From the NCBI GenBank assembly GCA_003163855.1, contig PLRJ01000208.1, positions 1 through 39,725 of the forward strand: a stretch of DNA of 39,725 bases, written 5' to 3'. This DNA is from Bryobacterales bacterium (GTDB taxonomy: Bacteria; Acidobacteriota; Terriglobia; Bryobacterales; Bryobacteraceae). The notes below the pieces were generated by a model. It saw only the letters and a program-made list of their open reading frames with translations. It was not told the DNA's origin and ran no database searches. The position numbers and the translations under genes were made by a program. This document shows positions 15,599 to 24,409 of this stretch, piece after piece; position 1 is the stretch's first letter, and each line of letters opens with the position of its first letter.

Positions 15599-15942
15599 CA
15601 GCCGGTGATCTCAGGTAGCGGTACGGCTGTCACATCGGACGGGCGAAAATGCCGCAGACCTGTACGCGTTATACGGAATCGAGCCAGACAATTTGGATCG
15701 GGGCAGGCAACCTCCGAATCGGTAGTCATCCAGTCGTTCGGATCGGTTACCCTCTGTTTCGCGGGCAGCAACGGCAGCAGTGCGGCCAGTGAGTAGATGG
15801 AGAAACCCTGCCCCGGCGGCAGAATCAGCATCTCGCCATGAAGGTCGAAGTAGTCGCCGATTTTGGCGCCGCAATAAATCCTGCTATCCGGCGGTCCAAC
15901 CACCTCGACTCGCAGATCATAAAGTTCGAAGCCAGGCTCCAT
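15598..15942 (-). CDS. TIGR04076 family protein
   Basis: A 114-residue protein with the TIGR04076 layout: a short beta-rich region (YDLRVEVVGPPDS), a cysteine before KIGDYF (CGAKIGDYF), LPPGQGFSIYSLAALLPLLPAKQR, and a tail with a further cysteine pair (ACPDPNCLARF). The family is of unknown function and often sits beside redox or amino-acid genes. The paired Cys-X4-Cys at the tail could bind metal. The start is seven bases after the serA stop, and the stop overlaps the aldo/keto reductase start by one base, which supports one operon. An ACAGCGAT stretch is the only ribosome-site candidate. Confidence 0.75.
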   Translation of the reverse strand: MEPGFELYDLRVEVVGPPDSRIYCGAKIGDYFDLHGEMLILPPGQGFSIYSLAALLPLLPAKQRVTDPNDWMTTDSEVACPDPNCLARFRITRTGLRHFRPSDVTAVPLPEITG

Positions 15943-15949
15943 ATCGCTG

Positions 15950-17539
15950 TCAACTGATCAGTACTCGCCGCACCACTTTCATGGCGGGGTTCTGCAACAA
16001 CTGATTTATCACGTCATCAGTTACCGGCTGGTCCGTTTGAATGATTGCCAACGCCATCAGCGTCTCCGCTGGCTTGCGTGCCGATTCGTCCTGACGTCCC
16101 AAAGCGAAGCTGGCAATATTGATTCCGTTTTTGCCAAGCGTAGTGCCAAGATAGCCGATCACGCCCGGAACGTCCTGGTTTCTGGAGTACAACAGATTGC
16201 CCGCAAGCGTTGCCTCGCAGGCAATTCCTTCCACTTGAATCAGGCGCGGATTGTCCAGCACGACGGCGCCCGTGGCCGAGAAACTGCCTGCGTCCGTGAC
16301 CAGTTCCATGCGAATGCAACTCATGCCGCCGTCCCCGGGTTCCCGTTGTTCGGCAACCCGAAAGCCGCGCTGTGTTGCAATCTGCATGGAGTTCACGACA
16401 TTGGCGCGATATTCCAGTGACCTGCTAATGACTCCCGCCAGTCCAGCGTTGCGCAGCAGTTGGGTATTGTTGTCGGCTAATCGTCCCTGATAAATGAACC
16501 GGATGGTATGAACGTTTCCCGTTGCAATATGGATGAGAAAGAGACCCAACCGTTCGGCCAGGTGAGCATAGGGGCCCAGCGCGCGGTATTGCTCGGCGCT
16601 GAGAGCAGGCATGTTCACCGCCGCTAGCGCGACCCCGTTCTTCAGATACTCCACCATCTGTTCAACAATCCGTATGCCGACAATCTCCTGCGCTTCTTCT
16701 GTCGAGCCGGCGATATGGGGGGTTGCCAGAAGGTTCTCCTGCTGGAAAAGAGCCAGCTCACCCGGAGGTTCTTTCAGAAAGACGTCTAACGCGGCACCGG
16801 CGATCTTACCGTTTTCCAGCGCTGCCTGCAAATCCGCTTCGTCAACCAGTTCGCCGCGCGCGCAGTTCACTATGCGCGCACCCGGTTTCATCATGGAGAA
16901 TGCCTTGGCATTCAGCATCCGGTCTGTTTCAGGAGTAAACGCCACGTGCAGGGTTATGTAATCGCTGCGCTTATACAGTTCCTCAAGCGGCAGCAACTCC
17001 ACTCCGAGATCGCTTGCCGTCTGTGGACTGACATACGGATCGTGGCCCACAATTTCCATCTCAAACGGCTTGGCGCGCTTCACGACTTCGCGCCCTATGC
17101 TGCCCAGCCCTATAATGCCCAGCGTCTTGCCGCGCAGTTCATTGCCCAGGAACTTCTTCTTCTCCCACTTGCCTGCCTTGGTGGACGCGCTTGCCTGGGG
17201 AACCGAACGCGCCATGGAAAGCATTAACGCCAGCGTGTGCTCGGCAACCGATACCGCGTTGCCGCCGGGCGTATTCATCACCAGAACACCGGCCGCGGTT
17301 GCTTCCGGAAGATCGACGTTGTCCACGCCTACTCCGGCGCGTCCGATGATGCGCAGCTTGGGAGCCTGGGCCAAAACCTCTTTTGTCACTTTTACCGCGC
17401 TGCGCACCAGCAGCGCGTCGCAATCGGCCAGATGCGGAGCGTATGTTTTCGGATCGGCCACCACTACATCCCAACCTGGCTGGGCGCGCAACAAGTCAAG
17501 AGCCGCCGGCGCCAGCGGCTCCGCTACAAGAATTTTCAT
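15950..17539 (-). CDS. serA: D-3-phosphoglycerate dehydrogenase
   Basis: A 529-residue, type I enzyme that oxidises 3-phosphoglycerate to 3-phosphohydroxypyruvate with NAD, the first committed step of serine synthesis. The substrate and nucleotide domains are clear: IIGLGSIGREV (GxGxxG at 144-149), R228 in NCARGELVD, E257 in KEPPG, and H275 in TPHIAGST. After ~300 an allosteric-substrate-binding (ASB) domain follows, then a C-terminal ACT domain (VPGVIGYLGTTLGKNGINIA; ALAIIQTDQPVTDDVI), which in this class senses serine. It starts eight bases after the class V aminotransferase, so both are in one transcript and give two consecutive serine-pathway activities. Confidence 0.97.
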   Translation of the reverse strand: MKILVAEPLAPAALDLLRAQPGWDVVVADPKTYAPHLADCDALLVRSAVKVTKEVLAQAPKLRIIGRAGVGVDNVDLPEATAAGVLVMNTPGGNAVSVAEHTLALMLSMARSVPQASASTKAGKWEKKKFLGNELRGKTLGIIGLGSIGREVVKRAKPFEMEIVGHDPYVSPQTASDLGVELLPLEELYKRSDYITLHVAFTPETDRMLNAKAFSMMKPGARIVNCARGELVDEADLQAALENGKIAGAALDVFLKEPPGELALFQQENLLATPHIAGSTEEAQEIVGIRIVEQMVEYLKNGVALAAVNMPALSAEQYRALGPYAHLAERLGLFLIHIATGNVHTIRFIYQGRLADNNTQLLRNAGLAGVISRSLEYRANVVNSMQIATQRGFRVAEQREPGDGGMSCIRMELVTDAGSFSATGAVVLDNPRLIQVEGIACEATLAGNLLYSRNQDVPGVIGYLGTTLGKNGINIASFALGRQDESARKPAETLMALAIIQTDQPVTDDVINQLLQNPAMKVVRRVLIS

Positions 17540-17546
17540 GGGTTTT

Positions 17547-18722
17547 TTATTGCACTGCGAGCTCAGGAACCTTCAGCATCGCCGCTTCCGCGTACACTTC
17601 TTGCACCGCCGCTACGCCGGATCCAAAACGAACCGGATGGCCGTTGGCCGCCAGGATCAACTCCAGTTCGGCAACCACCGCAAACAGATCATGAAAGTCG
17701 AAATAACCAAGATGAGCGAGACGAAATATCTGGCCCTTCATCGATCCTTGACCATTCGTGATAATGGCGTTGAAACGAGTGCGGAATTCTTTGATGATGA
17801 CGCCGGAATCCATCCCCGCGGGTGGACGGACGGAAGTTACCGACGATCCAGGGTAGGAGGAAAACAGTTCCAGCCCTAACGCTTTCATGGCTTCACGCGT
17901 GGCGCGCGCCAGCAACTGAGCGTTGCCAATCAAATTGTCCATGCCCAGCGTCTTGATGTATTTCAAGGCCTCGGCCAAAGCCAACAGCAGAGAGGTATTC
18001 GGCGTCCAAGCCGATTCCCCATTTACCGCGTTCTTCTTCTCCTTCTTCAGATCGAAGTAGAAGCGCGGTGCGGTGGCACTCTCGGCCACGGCCCATGCTT
18101 TGGAACTGATGGCCACAAACGCCAGACCGGGAGGAATCATGAACGCTTTCTGCGATCCGCCAATGACAATGTCCAAGCCCCAGTCTTCAATTGCCAGCGG
18201 CATGGTGCCGATACCCGTTATGGCATCGACTACGAACAGCGCGTTGGTCTTTTTTACCGCCAATCCCATTGCCTTCACGTCGTGCTGCGTTCCGGTGGAC
18301 GTTTCCGACGCCTGAACAAAAACACCTTTTATGTTGGGGTTCTTCGCCAGCGCTTCTTCCACCGCCTCGGGTTTCACTGCCGAACCGTACGGTGCCGCCA
18401 GCACGGTGGCTTTCATTCCCCATGCTTTCATAATTTCCACCCATCGTTCGCCGAATTTGCCCGCCGAACAAATCAGCGTTTCGTCGCCAGGTGAAAAGAA
18501 GTTCTGGGTGGCCGCTTCCAGCCCTCCGGAACCGGAGGCAACCAGCACCAATACATCATTCGTGGTGCCAAGCACAGTGCCCAAATCCGACAGCACTTGC
18601 TTGTAGAGCTTGCGAAAATCCTCGGTCCGGTGATGGATGTCCGATCCCATCATCGCGTGTAGGGCCGCCGGCAACAATGGCGTCGGTCCAGGGGTGAGTA
18701 GGCGTTGCTTTCTTATGTACAT
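17547..18722 (-). CDS. Class V aminotransferase (alanine-glyoxylate / serine aminotransferase type)
   Basis: A 391-residue PLP enzyme of the alanine-glyoxylate/serine-pyruvate branch of class V. It has the PLP lysine K192 in IGGSQKAFMIPPG, the phosphate-binding start VASGSGGLEAATQNF and the aspartate that contacts the pyridine nitrogen in FVVDAITGIG. The N-terminus (LLTPGPTPLLP) matches the family. Being first gene of an operon with serA, it probably supplies the next step, transamination of 3-phosphohydroxypyruvate. That is the role played by this family in organisms with no SerC; no serC is seen here. A glyoxylate or pyruvate role is equally allowed by sequence. Confidence 0.9.
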   Translation of the reverse strand: MYIRKQRLLTPGPTPLLPAALHAMMGSDIHHRTEDFRKLYKQVLSDLGTVLGTTNDVLVLVASGSGGLEAATQNFFSPGDETLICSAGKFGERWVEIMKAWGMKATVLAAPYGSAVKPEAVEEALAKNPNIKGVFVQASETSTGTQHDVKAMGLAVKKTNALFVVDAITGIGTMPLAIEDWGLDIVIGGSQKAFMIPPGLAFVAISSKAWAVAESATAPRFYFDLKKEKKNAVNGESAWTPNTSLLLALAEALKYIKTLGMDNLIGNAQLLARATREAMKALGLELFSSYPGSSVTSVRPPAGMDSGVIIKEFRTRFNAIITNGQGSMKGQIFRLAHLGYFDFHDLFAVVAELELILAANGHPVRFGSGVAAVQEVYAEAAMLKVPELAVQ

Positions 18723-18862
18723 GGCTTAAACGGGTACTCCAGAGACGATAAGGCGGAGTGAAACTCGCAGACTGCAGAATCTTCAGAATAACAGCCGCCG
18801 AGTCAACTGAGGGCCGCTCTGCAGCAGCCCTCCAGGCTCATAGTTGCCTTCGCAGCGCTTAC

Positions 18863-20915
18863 TTAGTTGGAAACGCTGATCTGTTCGCTAATGGTTGACG
18901 TCTGGCCCAGCGGCGTAATGCCGGTTATGGACAGAGTATGTATGCCGTTTGAAATAAACGTTGTGTTGTAGCTGAAAGTGTAACCGACATTCGGACATCC
19001 GCGGTCCCCTGGATAAACCAGGCAAACGTCCGCCCGATTCAACCCGTAGGCGGCATCGCCAATCACGCTTCCGTCTATCGAAACCACTACCGACTGAATG
19101 GAGCTATTGTCGTCGAGAGCCCATCCCTGAATAGTCTGCGTTCCGAAAATCGGAGTGGCAATACTTGGAATTGGCGTGTCGATGAACAGATGCATGGGAT
19201 TGCTGGTCGTGTAGTTTGCAATTGTGAACGGGTCGGAAGTAGTGGCAAAGGTGCCGTCCGAATTGTTCTCGGTGATGCCCAGCGTGTGTGCGCCATCTGG
19301 CAATTGTGTTGTGTCGAACGAGAAGGTCCAGCCGACGTTCGGACATCCAGCACGTCCGGGATAGGTTTGGCAGACGTCGGGCCGTGGCAGATTATAAGTG
19401 GCAGTGCCATAAGGTATTCCGTCAATGGTCACGGAAACACTGGCAACAGAAGCATGGTCGTTGATGGCCCATCCGCTGAACGTAGCGAGACCCAGATACG
19501 GATTGCTGATGGCGCCGGGGACATCGATGAAGACGCGGCCCGGACCGCTCGCCGTATTATCGATAGTAAAGGTGCTGCTGGTGGTTGCCCGCTGGCCCGA
19601 CGTACTGGTAGCCGTTGCCTGCAGCGTATGCGGCCCATTCCCCAGCAGACTGGCATTGATGTTTCCGCTCCAGCCGACATTCGGACAGCCGGGACTGCCC
19701 GGGTAGGCGGCGCACACATCCGCTCGGTTACTGCCATAGGTCGCGGTGGTGAATGGCCTTCCATCTACCAGGAGCGCAACACTGCTGATTTGCGACGTAC
19801 TGCTAAGGGCCCAGCCCGATGCCGCAACGTTGCCGGAAAAAGTGGAGCCCCCGGCGGGATTGTCGATGTAAACAGTAATCGGATTCGCGGCAGTAGCGAT
19901 GTTTGCCACCGTGAAGGTGGAATAAACAGTCAGGCTCTGGCCCATCGCTAGATTAATGGTGATTTCGAGTTCATGCCCGCCGTCGGACAGGGTTGTGGTA
20001 TCGATGATCGTGTTGAAGCCAACGTTCGGACAGCCTTGATAGCCGGGATAGGCGTTGCAAACATCGGTCCGTGGAACACCATAATTTCCACTGCCGAAAG
20101 GAATGCCATCGACGGCTATAGTCACCGACGACACGGCTGAATTGGCGTCGATCGCCCAACCGCCCACCACCGCCAAACCGCTGAGAGTTCCCGTATTTAC
20201 GTTCGGCGTATCCACGCTGTAAAGAGTGCTACTTTGCCCCGTATAGTTCGCAATCGTGAATGTGCTTTCGGCCGTCGCTACCTGGCCATCTGCCGTGGTG
20301 GCAGTAGCGCCAAAGGTATGCACACCGTCTGCGATTTGATTGGTGTCGTACTGAAAGGTCCAGCCCACATTAGGACAATTGGTGAGTCCAGGATAAGCCG
20401 CACAAACATCCGGGCGTGATGAACCGTAGGTAGCGGTACCGATGATAACGCTGTCCACAGAAATGCTGACGCTGGAAATGCCCTTTACGGTATTTAAAGC
20501 CCAGCCTGAGAACTTTGCAACGCCGCGATAGAAGCCGTTATTCACCGGCGAATCGACAAAAGCAAGGGTATTGTTTGCCAAGCCTGCATTGGCCACGGAG
20601 AAGGCTTGCGCAAAGCTGTAGCGCAGCCCGTCTGCACCGATGGCGCGGACATTCAGGGTATGCTGTCCATCGGTCAATTGATCGGTTTGGAGATTGAAGT
20701 TCCATCCCAGGTTCGGGCAGCCAGGCTCATTGGGATAAACCACGCAGACATCCGGTCGCGCCACGCCAATGGTGGCGTTCCCGAACAATTGGCCATCCAC
20801 CAGAATCTGGATGCCCGTAATTGGAGCATTCCCGTCGAATGCCCAGCCGCTAATCATATTAGGTCCGGATAAAGTCTGGTTCATCGTCGGATTGTCTACA
20901 AAAATCGTGAACGGC
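18863..20915 (-). repeat. Six tandem ~342-bp coding repeats (~114 residues each)
   Basis: Six copies start at about residues 932, 1045, 1159, 1276, 1390 and 1505 of the giant protein. Each has a (V/I)D.P opening, a GWA(I/L/F) core, a VDG/IDG turn, (R/T)(P/A/T)DVC..YP..(G/N)CPN(V/L)G and a final (T/S)V(A/S)N or similar. The regular cysteine pair predicts an internal disulfide. Divergence between copies is moderate, so the array is old and under selection, not freshly expanded. Confidence 0.85.
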
Positions 20916-23707
20916 GATACACTGGGCAGGGTTGTCGGTGGGCTTGGATTCGCCAGCACCGGGTTACCTACCGGTATGGTCACGGTGTTGCTGATGAACG
21001 CGTTCTGCGCAATGTACAGCGGACTGATAAGGTTATTGGTCGCATTGGAAGGAACAACAATTTGCACGTTATATGTGCCGTAGGATTGTTGTGGCAGGTA
21101 AGCATTGATAACCTGCGCCGTGCTTCCACCCAACGTGGCACTCACGAAATTGCCCACTGTATTGTCTGCGGGGCCCACATACGGAACACCAGTACCCAGC
21201 GACATTTGGGCTACCCCACTCGGATCGACTATGATTCCCAGGCCGGCGGTGGTCAACGTAATAAGTTCGCCAGCGCCTGCAGGATTCGCTGGAGTAATTA
21301 GCGAATTCGGCACCACGACGCAACAGGTGGTGGCGGAATAGGCCGTAACGGTCACATCCGCATTGGTGCTAGATGTTCCCGTGACAGTAATCCCATTGCC
21401 GGCGGCGCCGCTTTGTATAGCGGTTAGGACAATGCGATTGAAAGAGTCGGCGGCTGAAGCCGTAACATTCGGATCGCTCTGATTAATGAGATTGATCAGC
21501 GCGGTTTGTATAGTTGTCAGAGTATCTGTCGCAAGCACCGTGTAAGTGTAGGCTGTCCCCGCAATTGTAATAGTTGCGGTGTTGCCGGCCGTAACCGATC
21601 CATCAATGGAAACAACCGCGGTTGGATTGCCTGGCTGATGGTAAGCCATCGACACTGGCCACGGGCGCTGCTGCCCCGGATACTGCGGTGCATTAAAAAT
21701 GCCTGGGTTGGCCGGAGCAATGTAAACCGCAACCGGATTTGTCACGGTCACGGAACCATCATTATGTTGTGTTCGCACGTATACGCTGGTGCTATTCCTG
21801 TCCTGATAGTTGTAAGGCACCTGCGTAATAATCTGCGTCGGCGAAACCTTCAAAAGCGGCGCGGGATAACCGTCCATATAAACCTGCGCTCCGGCCAAAG
21901 TATTAGGGAGCACGGTCGTACCATCTAGCGTGGCATTGGCGCTGCTATCCGACAGGCCTGTGCCATCAACTTCTACAAGCATGCCAATAGCCGCCGTGGC
22001 GGCTGTTCCCGCCGACAGGTAACTGCCCGACGCAGTGGCGGTTACGTCTGCACTGTTCGACTCTGAGGCGGCCAAGGTAATACTGTCATAAGCCAAATCG
22101 GTTTGCTTCGAACTCAAGTAAACGCTGCCCGAGCCCACGCCGGCAAAAATTGCGGTCACATTGGGATCGCTGGCATTAATCAAACCCACTTCAGCCTGCG
22201 CAATCGTATCCAGCGTGTCTGTCTTTTTCTCGGTGTAGGTGTAATCCGTCCCTTGGATCGTTATCGTCACGGTGTCGTTTGCAACCACCGTTCCCGTGAA
22301 CACAACAATGCCTTCCTGGCGGATGATCTCGCTGGCCCAGTTGATCACTGAATTGTCGGCCAGTAAGGTATCGCCAGGTGTGTACACAACAACGCGCCGA
22401 TTGTAGGGGTCGCTCACATATAAATTGCCCAGCTCATCCAGCGCCAGTGAATTGGGGGACGGGATCGTATCTACGGAACCGGTGTTGTCTATGGCAGTAC
22501 TTGCGATACTTATGGCCGCGCTCGAAACTACATCCTGCACGAAGTCGGGCTGGCCTATTACGCGGTCTGCCCACGCGCCGTTAACGGTAGGGATACTGTT
22601 CCAGTACAAGACGCGATCGTTCCCGCCGTCCGCAATCCATAAATGAGTGCCATCCGACAACGCAAAGCGAGGATAATTCAGACTGTTCTGACACTCCCCG
22701 ATAATGCCAGTAGGAAGTGCGCCGCAAACTACCGAGTTATTTGCCGCCGTGCTCACCATGTCGGGTTGTCCCACCACCACGTCGGCATTTTGGTCCATTG
22801 TTGTTGGAATTGAATTCCAGATCAGCACGCGGTTGAATCCAAGATCGGCAACGTAAAGGCGTGTACCATCGGAGGTTACGGAGACAGGATTCAACAACCG
22901 ATTTGCCGCAGCGACCGGATTTGCCGCTGTGGGCACGGGTGCGTCGAGAGAAGTGAAGTTAGGCTGCCCCAGCACCAGATCCGGCGCCTGGTTGTTAGTT
23001 GTTGGAATCGAGTTCCAAATAAGGATGCGATAGTCCTGGGTATCGGCCACAAACAGCTTGTTGTTCTGTATCCAGACACCTTGCGGGCCGCGCATGGTCT
23101 TAGCATCCACATAGCCCAGCGGAGGCGTCTGAAACGCCGTGAAATTCGGCTGGCCAAGAACCAGGTCTGCAGGCTGGTTCATCATGGTTGGAATTTCTTT
23201 CCAGATCAGGATGCGATTGTTGTTCGTATCGGCAACCGCAAAGATGTGGCCGTCAGTGGCTACCGCCGTGGGCAGGTTCATGGCCGAAGCGCTGATACCT
23301 GGCGAAAAAGACGTTTGGTTCCCGCTGCTATCCACCGAAGCGAAAACGGTCTGGCCCAGACTGAACGAGGCCAGGAACCCGCAAAGATAACAATCCCCGT
23401 TAGCCAGGCTGTCCTGCAAGAATATGTTGTCCCGCAAGCCGGGCATCTGGCTGGTTGGGAAGACCATAATGCGATGGTCGACGGGCGTAGCGCCTACAAC
23501 GTTATCGTCTGCGACGTAGAGCTGCCCGTTGTAATAGGCTATACCGCTAGGCGCGCCTAGCACCTGCTGGCTTGGAACTGCGCTGCCTGTCGTGAAGTTT
23601 ATCTGTCCATAAACGGCGCGTGCGGCTTGGCCGTTACTTAAGATCTGTGCCTGAACCGAAATAGCAGAAAGGAAGACGAAAAGAAATAAACTATACTTTC
23701 TCAACAA
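18863..23707 (-). CDS. Giant secreted NHL / TIGR03437 / cysteine-repeat protein
   Basis: A 1614-residue secreted protein. The signal peptide is MLRKYSLFLFVFLSAISVQAQ. Residues ~25-455 form an NHL-type propeller with repeated (L/F)VADTxxxRILIWxSIPT units. At ~466-565 and ~700-790 lie two related beta-rich segments (TVTITIQGTDYTYT / TATITIAGTAYTYT, each with DTL..I...LI...SDPNVTA). They flank and interrupt a TIGR03437-like cell-envelope segment (~570-900). The C-terminal ~680 residues are six repeats of about 114 residues, each with a hydrophobic core, a DG, an RPDVC-type first cysteine and a CPNVG second cysteine. This layout is typical of Solibacter-like proteins and suggests extracellular binding or adhesion. 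It is flanked by divergent yqeY-like and co-directional serine genes. No enzyme domain is seen. Confidence 0.85.
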   Translation of the reverse strand: MLRKYSLFLFVFLSAISVQAQILSNGQAARAVYGQINFTTGSAVPSQQVLGAPSGIAYYNGQLYVADDNVVGATPVDHRIMVFPTSQMPGLRDNIFLQDSLANGDCYLCGFLASFSLGQTVFASVDSSGNQTSFSPGISASAMNLPTAVATDGHIFAVADTNNNRILIWKEIPTMMNQPADLVLGQPNFTAFQTPPLGYVDAKTMRGPQGVWIQNNKLFVADTQDYRILIWNSIPTTNNQAPDLVLGQPNFTSLDAPVPTAANPVAAANRLLNPVSVTSDGTRLYVADLGFNRVLIWNSIPTTMDQNADVVVGQPDMVSTAANNSVVCGALPTGIIGECQNSLNYPRFALSDGTHLWIADGGNDRVLYWNSIPTVNGAWADRVIGQPDFVQDVVSSAAISIASTAIDNTGSVDTIPSPNSLALDELGNLYVSDPYNRRVVVYTPGDTLLADNSVINWASEIIRQEGIVVFTGTVVANDTVTITIQGTDYTYTEKKTDTLDTIAQAEVGLINASDPNVTAIFAGVGSGSVYLSSKQTDLAYDSITLAASESNSADVTATASGSYLSAGTAATAAIGMLVEVDGTGLSDSSANATLDGTTVLPNTLAGAQVYMDGYPAPLLKVSPTQIITQVPYNYQDRNSTSVYVRTQHNDGSVTVTNPVAVYIAPANPGIFNAPQYPGQQRPWPVSMAYHQPGNPTAVVSIDGSVTAGNTATITIAGTAYTYTVLATDTLTTIQTALINLINQSDPNVTASAADSFNRIVLTAIQSGAAGNGITVTGTSSTNADVTVTAYSATTCCVVVPNSLITPANPAGAGELITLTTAGLGIIVDPSGVAQMSLGTGVPYVGPADNTVGNFVSATLGGSTAQVINAYLPQQSYGTYNVQIVVPSNATNNLISPLYIAQNAFISNTVTIPVGNPVLANPSPPTTLPSVSPFTIFVDNPTMNQTLSGPNMISGWAFDGNAPITGIQILVDGQLFGNATIGVARPDVCVVYPNEPGCPNLGWNFNLQTDQLTDGQHTLNVRAIGADGLRYSFAQAFSVANAGLANNTLAFVDSPVNNGFYRGVAKFSGWALNTVKGISSVSISVDSVIIGTATYGSSRPDVCAAYPGLTNCPNVGWTFQYDTNQIADGVHTFGATATTADGQVATAESTFTIANYTGQSSTLYSVDTPNVNTGTLSGLAVVGGWAIDANSAVSSVTIAVDGIPFGSGNYGVPRTDVCNAYPGYQGCPNVGFNTIIDTTTLSDGGHELEITINLAMGQSLTVYSTFTVANIATAANPITVYIDNPAGGSTFSGNVAASGWALSSTSQISSVALLVDGRPFTTATYGSNRADVCAAYPGSPGCPNVGWSGNINASLLGNGPHTLQATATSTSGQRATTSSTFTIDNTASGPGRVFIDVPGAISNPYLGLATFSGWAINDHASVASVSVTIDGIPYGTATYNLPRPDVCQTYPGRAGCPNVGWTFSFDTTQLPDGAHTLGITENNSDGTFATTSDPFTIANYTTSNPMHLFIDTPIPSIATPIFGTQTIQGWALDDNSSIQSVVVSIDGSVIGDAAYGLNRADVCLVYPGDRGCPNVGYTFSYNTTFISNGIHTLSITGITPLGQTSTISEQISVSN

Positions 23708-23726
23708 AAGACCCCAAAGAACGGTT

Positions 23727-23740
23727 TTACCGGCCGGTAA
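23727..23740. promoter_or_regulatory. Perfect 14-bp palindrome upstream of the giant protein gene
   Basis: TTACCGGCCGGTAA is a perfect palindrome 19 bases before the giant protein's start. It is followed at once by a small hairpin (CTCAC, GGCG loop, GTGAG at 23741-23754). It may be an operator or a 5'-UTR structure; the protein that would bind it is unknown. Confidence 0.45.
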
Positions 23741-23923
23741 CTCACGGCGGTGAGCTCAGCGGTTCTCCGATCGTCGAATATCCATTTGCCGACGCAAGCA
23801 ATTTAGGGACCGCCAAGCTAGCTAAGTATAACAGCGCTTAGGACGTGGGCTCCCCCGTATTGGGTTTCAATCAGAAACGCCGTTAGATACGGTCTCGACC
23901 CACAAACACATACAATGTGGGCG

Positions 23924-24370
23924 ATGGCACTTCTCGAAAAAATACAAAAAGACATGGTTGAAGCCATGAAAAGCAAGGACGAGGCCAGGCTGAGCGCACT
24001 ACGCATGGCAAAATCGGCGCTCAAGAGGCACGAGATAGACGCCATGAAGCCCCTGGACGAGTCCACCGAAATGCAGGTGATGAATATGCTCTTGAAGCAG
24101 CGGCGCGAATCCACCGACATGTTTCGCAAAGGGGGCCGCGAAGAATTGGCTCTGAAGGAAGAGGCCGAAATTAAGATTCTGGAGAGTTATCTCCCCTCCG
24201 CTCCGTCAGTCGAAGAACTGGAAGCGGCTCTCACGGCGGCCATGGCCGAAACCGGAGCAACCACTGCCAAGCAGATGGGATTGGTCATGAAAGCCGCGCA
24301 AGCCAAACTGGCGGGCAAGAGAGTGGACGGTAAGGCGCTTAGTGACCTTATCAAAGCGAAACTGAGCTGA
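23924..24370 (+). CDS. GatB/YqeY-domain protein
   Basis: A 148-residue helical protein of the YqeY family. It opens with LLEKIQKDMVEAMKSKD, then has LRMAKSALKRHEID, the central region KQRRESTDMFRKGGREELA, KILESYLPSAPSVEEL, and an end with a basic helix (GLVMKAAQAKLAGKRVDGK). This is the domain shared with the C-terminus of GatB, so a role in tRNA or amidotransferase contact is likely but unproven for stand-alone copies. Start is set at ATG 23924 (MALLEK); a second ATG is nine bases upstream. It is divergent from the giant protein gene and 39 bases ahead of the OPT transporter on the same strand, so the two may share a transcript. Confidence 0.88.
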   Translation: MALLEKIQKDMVEAMKSKDEARLSALRMAKSALKRHEIDAMKPLDESTEMQVMNMLLKQRRESTDMFRKGGREELALKEEAEIKILESYLPSAPSVEELEAALTAAMAETGATTAKQMGLVMKAAQAKLAGKRVDGKALSDLIKAKLS

Positions 24371-24409
24371 AGTTCCTCCTACCACGTACAATAACGGCTA
24401 ACTCTATAT

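Noticed and set aside
17070-17879. 269-codon plus-strand ORF across serA and the aminotransferase
   Set aside because: Complement of two well-identified genes; composition typical of an antisense shadow.
19190-19951. 253-codon plus-strand ORF in the giant protein gene
   Set aside because: Antisense to regularly repeated coding sequence; apparent repeats are inherited from the real frame.
18863-20915. Regular repeats that could suggest a CRISPR-like array
   Set aside because: Unit length is about 342 bp, in frame, with protein-level conservation; these are coding domain repeats.
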